Assembly: GCA_913009675.1 (NCBI GenBank) | Contig: CAJVXD010000062.1 | Coordinates: 1 to 7,115 of the forward strand | Direction of reading: 5' to 3' | Origin: an uncultured bacterium | Lineage (GTDB): Bacteria; Omnitrophota; Gorgyraeia; Gorgyraeales; Gorgyraeaceae | DNA: 7,115 nt | Part shown: piece after piece, positions 4,624 through 7,115 of the stretch | Layout of the letters: every line of letters begins with the position of its first letter | How positions within the stretch are numbered: position 1 is the first letter of the stretch | Made by a program: the position numbers and the translations under genes | The notes under the pieces: model-generated | Database searches by the model: none | Told to the model about the DNA's origin: nothing | The model's input: only the letters and a program-made list of their open reading frames with translations

Positions 4624-4742
4624 TATAAATGTTACTAACTCTATAATATTAGTATAGATTGGTTCAGTAGAATGGTATTTTTTGAGACTATTTCCTACTA
4701 ACATGATTATGGAAGTAGACAAACAGAAAGGAAAACATAGCC

Positions 4743-5468
4743 ATGCCATTATTAGATAACAGAGATGATTTAAAGCTGCTTGTGGATACCCTTAATTTTA
4801 AAGAGAAGGTTAATCGTTCTCTGGCTCTTATTAAAGAGGCCTATGAGAAATATGGAGATAACCTGGTAGTGGCAAACAGCCTTGGCAAAGACTCTGTTTG
4901 CGTGTGGGATCTGGTAAAGAGGGTGAACCCTAAGATAAGAGGGTTTATTATTACTACGAGATTCAAACCTGAAGAGACGGTTCACTTTATGAAGCAGATA
5001 GTGTCTAGATACCCTGAGATTAAGGTTTACAGAAACGACGAGGTTATCCCGGACAAACTTTATCTTACGGATCCTGACAGGTGCTGCGATATATTAAAGG
5101 TGCAGCCGATACGCAGGGCAGTAGAGGAAATGGATGTTAAATGCTGGGTCACGGGCCTTAGGTGCACTGAAGGCAGGACGCGCACCGATTTTAAAGAGGT
5201 CGAAGAACGGGATAAGGGGCTCGTTAAGTTAAACCCAATCCTAATATGGAAAGAGAGAGAGGTCTGGCAGTATCTTGCATTAAATCACGTAATGGTGAAT
5301 CCCCTTTATGCAGAGGGTTACAGGTCATTGGGATGTGCGCCCTGCACCAGGATAACAAATGAAGAGGACGAGCGAGCGGGCCGCTGGATAGGCACGAGTA
5401 AATGCGGCGGCGAGTGTGGCATACACACCAGGCCCCTTAAGATAAACGTGGACGGCGATGGTATTTAG
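4743..5468 (+). CDS. cysH: APS/PAPS reductase with iron-sulfur motif (CysH family)
   Basis: The 241-residue protein is an adenylyl-sulfate or phosphoadenylyl-sulfate reductase that releases sulfite from activated sulfate in the cytoplasm. A PP-loop, SLGKDS (46-51), binds the nucleotide. A Cys-Cys pair (114-115) and C-A-P-C (198-201) are the four cysteines that hold the [4Fe-4S] cluster in APS reductases. ECGIH (224-228) is the C-terminal catalytic motif with Cys225. The cluster cysteines favour APS over PAPS as substrate. The PP-loop is of the SxGKDS type seen in CysD and related enzymes rather than the common CysH form. The start at 4743 has a modest AAAGGA site about ten bases upstream. It leads an operon driven by the promoter at 4596-4623 and overlaps the permease gene by 11 bp. 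Confidence 0.9.
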   Translation: MPLLDNRDDLKLLVDTLNFKEKVNRSLALIKEAYEKYGDNLVVANSLGKDSVCVWDLVKRVNPKIRGFIITTRFKPEETVHFMKQIVSRYPEIKVYRNDEVIPDKLYLTDPDRCCDILKVQPIRRAVEEMDVKCWVTGLRCTEGRTRTDFKEVEERDKGLVKLNPILIWKEREVWQYLALNHVMVNPLYAEGYRSLGCAPCTRITNEEDERAGRWIGTSKCGGECGIHTRPLKINVDGDGI

Positions 5469-6432
5469 ATATATTGTTTTAATCTTGGTAGTGATTTTAT
5501 TTGCCCTGAATATGGGTGGGGGGAATTTTGGTGTCTCTTTTGCCGCGGCATACGGCGGTAAGGCCCTGAGTAGAAAAAAAGGGCATATTCTCTTTGCGGT
5601 ATTTGTTTTCCTGGGGGCAGTATTTTTAGGGAGGCCTGTGGCACATACATTGGGCACCAGGATAATACCTCCCGGGTTATTTAACTTTGATACATTGCTG
5701 ATCATTCTGATTTCAGCAACCATTAGTCTATTGCTGGCAAACCTCTTGCATGTGCCGCAGTCTACGAGTTTCGTAACGGTCGGTGCTATATTAGGAGTAG
5801 GCCTTTATTTCAGGGAGGTATACCTCGGGACGTTTTTGTATCTGGTGCCTTTCTGGATCCTTCTTCCGGTTATGGCGTATATACTGACCTATTTATTAGG
5901 AAGGCTCGTATACCCGCCCAGAAGGAAGAATTTTTGGATTTATGAAAAATTAGTGAACCATAGAGAAAGATTAAAGGCGTTTGTAATCATGGCGAGTTGT
6001 TATAATGCCTTTAGCGTGGGCACAAACAATGTTGCGAATGCCGTAGGCCCTCTTGAAGGCGCAGGCCTTCTTAATGGCATAGTTGGATTTTTATTGATTG
6101 CGCCGATATTCGGATTAGGAGGTCTGGTATTTCATGGCCCTTTAAAGACTGTAAGCGAACGTATTGTTCCGCTGGGTCTATTAACAGCTACTATAATATG
6201 TCTTGTATGCGGGACATTGATGATAGTTGCGTCTATCTTTGGGGTGCCGCAGTCCTTTGTGATGATAAAACTTAGCTCGGTATTTGCCATCAGCGGGTTG
6301 AAGAACGGCCATAAGTTAACCTTTGCCAATCCGGTGACAAAGAAGACCTATCTGACCTGGATAGTAATGCCGGTAGTAGCAGTTATTACCTCATTTCTTT
6401 TAACGGGAGCCAGATATGCTTTATTTAAGTGA
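5458..6432 (+). CDS. PiT-family anion permease, probably sulfate (CysP-like)
   Basis: The 324-residue integral membrane protein has about nine to ten hydrophobic segments and the duplicated layout of the PiT family. Repeat marks are HVPQSTS (98-104) and GVPQSFVMIK (262-271), and NAFSVGTNNVANAVGP (183-198) with a weaker N-terminal counterpart near GGGNFGVSFAAAYGG (20-34). PiT proteins carry phosphate or, as in Bacillus subtilis CysP, sulfate. Its overlap with an APS reductase gene points to sulfate import; the substrate is inferred from context alone. Family members usually have Asn-Asp in the second signature (GANDVAN) whereas this has Asn-Asn (190-191). The ATG at 5458 overlaps the cysH end by 11 bp, and its own end overlaps the next gene by 17 bp. 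Confidence 0.85.
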   Translation: MVFRYIVLILVVILFALNMGGGNFGVSFAAAYGGKALSRKKGHILFAVFVFLGAVFLGRPVAHTLGTRIIPPGLFNFDTLLIILISATISLLLANLLHVPQSTSFVTVGAILGVGLYFREVYLGTFLYLVPFWILLPVMAYILTYLLGRLVYPPRRKNFWIYEKLVNHRERLKAFVIMASCYNAFSVGTNNVANAVGPLEGAGLLNGIVGFLLIAPIFGLGGLVFHGPLKTVSERIVPLGLLTATIICLVCGTLMIVASIFGVPQSFVMIKLSSVFAISGLKNGHKLTFANPVTKKTYLTWIVMPVVAVITSFLLTGARYALFK

Positions 6433-6835
6433 AAGAGAGAAGGATCAGCTGGTAGGACATTCAAGGAGAGAATATCCAGATGAGGCATGTGGAATACTTG
6501 CTGGTAAGGGAGAAAGGGTTCAGAAGATTTATCAGATGATAAATGCAGATAAAAGCACAAGGACCTTTTTTATGGACCCAAGAGAGCAGCTTAGGGTAAT
6601 GAAAGAGATAAGGTCCTCGGGGCTCGATTTTATAGGTATATATCATTCTCATCCTGAAAGCCGGGCCTTTCCTTCAACGCACGATGTGAAACTGGCGTAT
6701 TATCCAGACGTTTGGTATGTGATTATATCCCTGAGGGATAAGGATAATCCCGAAATAAAGGCCTATAAGATTGTAGAAGGTAAGATAGAAGAAGAGTCTA
6801 TAGGTCTTAATCCAGAGGGAACTCCCCGTCTCTAA
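6416..6835 (+). CDS. JAMM/MPN (M67-family) zinc metallopeptidase, Mec-like
   Basis: The 139-residue single-domain protein carries the full JAMM zinc site: Glu23 in DEACGIL (22-28), His77 and His79 in HSHP (77-80), Ser87 and Asp90 in PSTHD (86-90). Short bacterial members cleave the peptide-like bond after the C-terminal Gly-Gly of small ubiquitin-like sulfur carriers; M. tuberculosis Mec releases cysteine from CysO. The position after an APS reductase and a permease supports a role in cysteine or sulfur-carrier metabolism. A GGGAG site (6404-6408) lies seven bases before the ATG. No ThiS/MoaD/CysO carrier, E1-like enzyme or CysM is in the window; they may lie beyond the cut end. Deubiquitinase-like or other substrates cannot be excluded. 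Confidence 0.9.
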   Translation: MLYLSEREKDQLVGHSRREYPDEACGILAGKGERVQKIYQMINADKSTRTFFMDPREQLRVMKEIRSSGLDFIGIYHSHPESRAFPSTHDVKLAYYPDVWYVIISLRDKDNPEIKAYKIVEGKIEEESIGLNPEGTPRL

Positions 6836-6869
6836 AGGCGGAGATAAAAGTAGTTTCCCTCAAGCCGGG

Positions 6870-7013
6870 CAGCAGGGTGTTGAAGGCAGTTCGGCTAAAA
6901 GATATGTTGTTTGTAGGGCTGGGCCTCACTCTCTTTTATTTTGACAGGCAGTCTTTTTAGTCGTTCGTTGATTATATATTTCGCAAAATAAACAAGCCTT
7001 CAACACCCTGCTG
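6870..7013. repeat. 18-bp perfect inverted repeat enclosing the contig's last bases
   Basis: CAGCAGGGTGTTGAAGGC (6870-6887) is the exact reverse complement of GCCTTCAACACCCTGCTG (6996-7013). The intervening 108 bp do not fold as one stem. The right arm stops exactly where the adapter begins, so the true repeat may be longer. Candidate explanations are a genuine inverted repeat or insertion-element ends, or a fold-back/chimeric library artefact. A short frame from ATG 6904 (18 codons) runs inside it, but I do not call a gene. Confidence 0.8.
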
Positions 7014-7079
7014 AGATCGGAAGAGCACACGTCTGAACTCCAGTCACACTGATATATCTCGTATGCCGTCTTCTGCTTG
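7014..7079 (+). other. Illumina TruSeq indexed (P7) adapter (contamination)
   Basis: An A-tail base (7014) is followed by GATCGGAAGAGCACACGTCT..., the 8-base index ACTGATAT (7048-7055) and the P7 end ATGCCGTCTTCTGCTTG. The index matches TruSeq index 25 as I recall it. The genomic sequence ends at 7013. Confidence 0.99.
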
Positions 7080-7115
7080 AAAAAAAAAAACAACAACAGA
7101 CATAAAAAAAATATA
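7080..7115. other. Non-biological A-rich tail beyond the P7 adapter
   Basis: An A run and A-rich noise follow directly on the end of the P7 adapter. This is the usual output when reads run off the end of a short library fragment. It holds no gene. Confidence 0.92.

Larger units (their letters stand above)
4441..4742. other. Gene-free regulatory spacer between tatC and the sulfate operon
   Basis: This 302-bp spacer has no credible gene on either strand. In order it holds an A/T-only inverted repeat with a T-run (ATAAAAAA 4437-4444 and TTTTTTAT 4461-4468, possibly a weak tatC terminator), three palindromes (4477-4522, 4526-4553, 4552-4599), a promoter (4596-4623) and a leader of about 113 nt. 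A short -strand open frame in the leader is AT-rich and looks like chance. The leader contains a small CTATA/TATAG inverted repeat (4641-4645/4653-4657) but matches no riboswitch I recognise. Confidence 0.75.

Noticed and set aside
4624..4742. A riboswitch in the cysH leader
   Set aside because: Only a small AT-rich inverted repeat is seen; no conserved SAM, T-box or other aptamer core is recognisable.
5325..5723. A 132-codon - strand open frame across the cysH/permease junction
   Set aside because: It overlaps two well-supported + strand genes and has no recognisable motifs.
6904..6960. An 18-codon hydrophobic open frame (and a longer start-less frame from 6811) after the JAMM gene
   Set aside because: There is no ribosome-binding site, it is very short, and it lies in the doubtful inverted-repeat end of the contig. 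A - strand frame over the same bases looks equally gene-like, so neither is called.

Overview
The window is an assembled contig from a shotgun library, not a clean piece of genome. Bases 103-160 are the Illumina P5/TruSeq universal adapter and 7014-7079 the TruSeq indexed (P7) adapter. Outside them lie homopolymer-rich runs that look like base calls past the end of the library molecule. The biological sequence is about 161-7013.

The insert is dense bacterial DNA with every called gene on the + strand. Moderate GC, short spacers, palindromic intergenic repeats, a prokaryotic Thi4 and an iron-sulfur type APS reductase fit an uncultivated, possibly anaerobic, environmental or metagenomic bacterium. 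I cannot name the phylum.

Layout. (1) 161-957: the tail of a protein with a D-x-N-x-D-G calcium-binding-like repeat, then a secreted SYLF/Ysc84-domain protein. (2) 985-3556: a thiamine operon with a TPP riboswitch, an intrinsic terminator, thiM, thiE (4-bp overlap, GTG start), two tandem 92-bp structured repeats, and a Thi4-family thiazole synthase. A long inverted repeat at 3560-3634 probably ends the transcript. (3) 3705-4440: tatC, with a TATAAT box so close to its start that the mRNA may be leaderless. (4) 4441-4742: about 300 bp without a gene, holding three consecutive palindromes and a consensus-like sigma-70 promoter. (5) 4743-6835: an overlapping three-gene set of APS/PAPS reductase, PiT-family permease (probably sulfate) and JAMM/MPN metallopeptidase, read as sulfate uptake, reduction and sulfur-carrier or cysteine metabolism. 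(6) 6836-7013: an unassigned tail whose outer ends form an 18-bp perfect inverted repeat reaching the adapter junction.

The two main operons share a sulfur theme. The second makes reduced sulfur. The first makes the thiazole of thiamine with a Thi4 that keeps the cysteine which, in the yeast enzyme, donates the sulfur. I see no convincing new defence or mobile system. The most original signals are the structured repeats, whose two copies differ by pairing-preserving substitutions and which share symmetrical TC/TC internal loops with a palindrome upstream of the sulfate operon.
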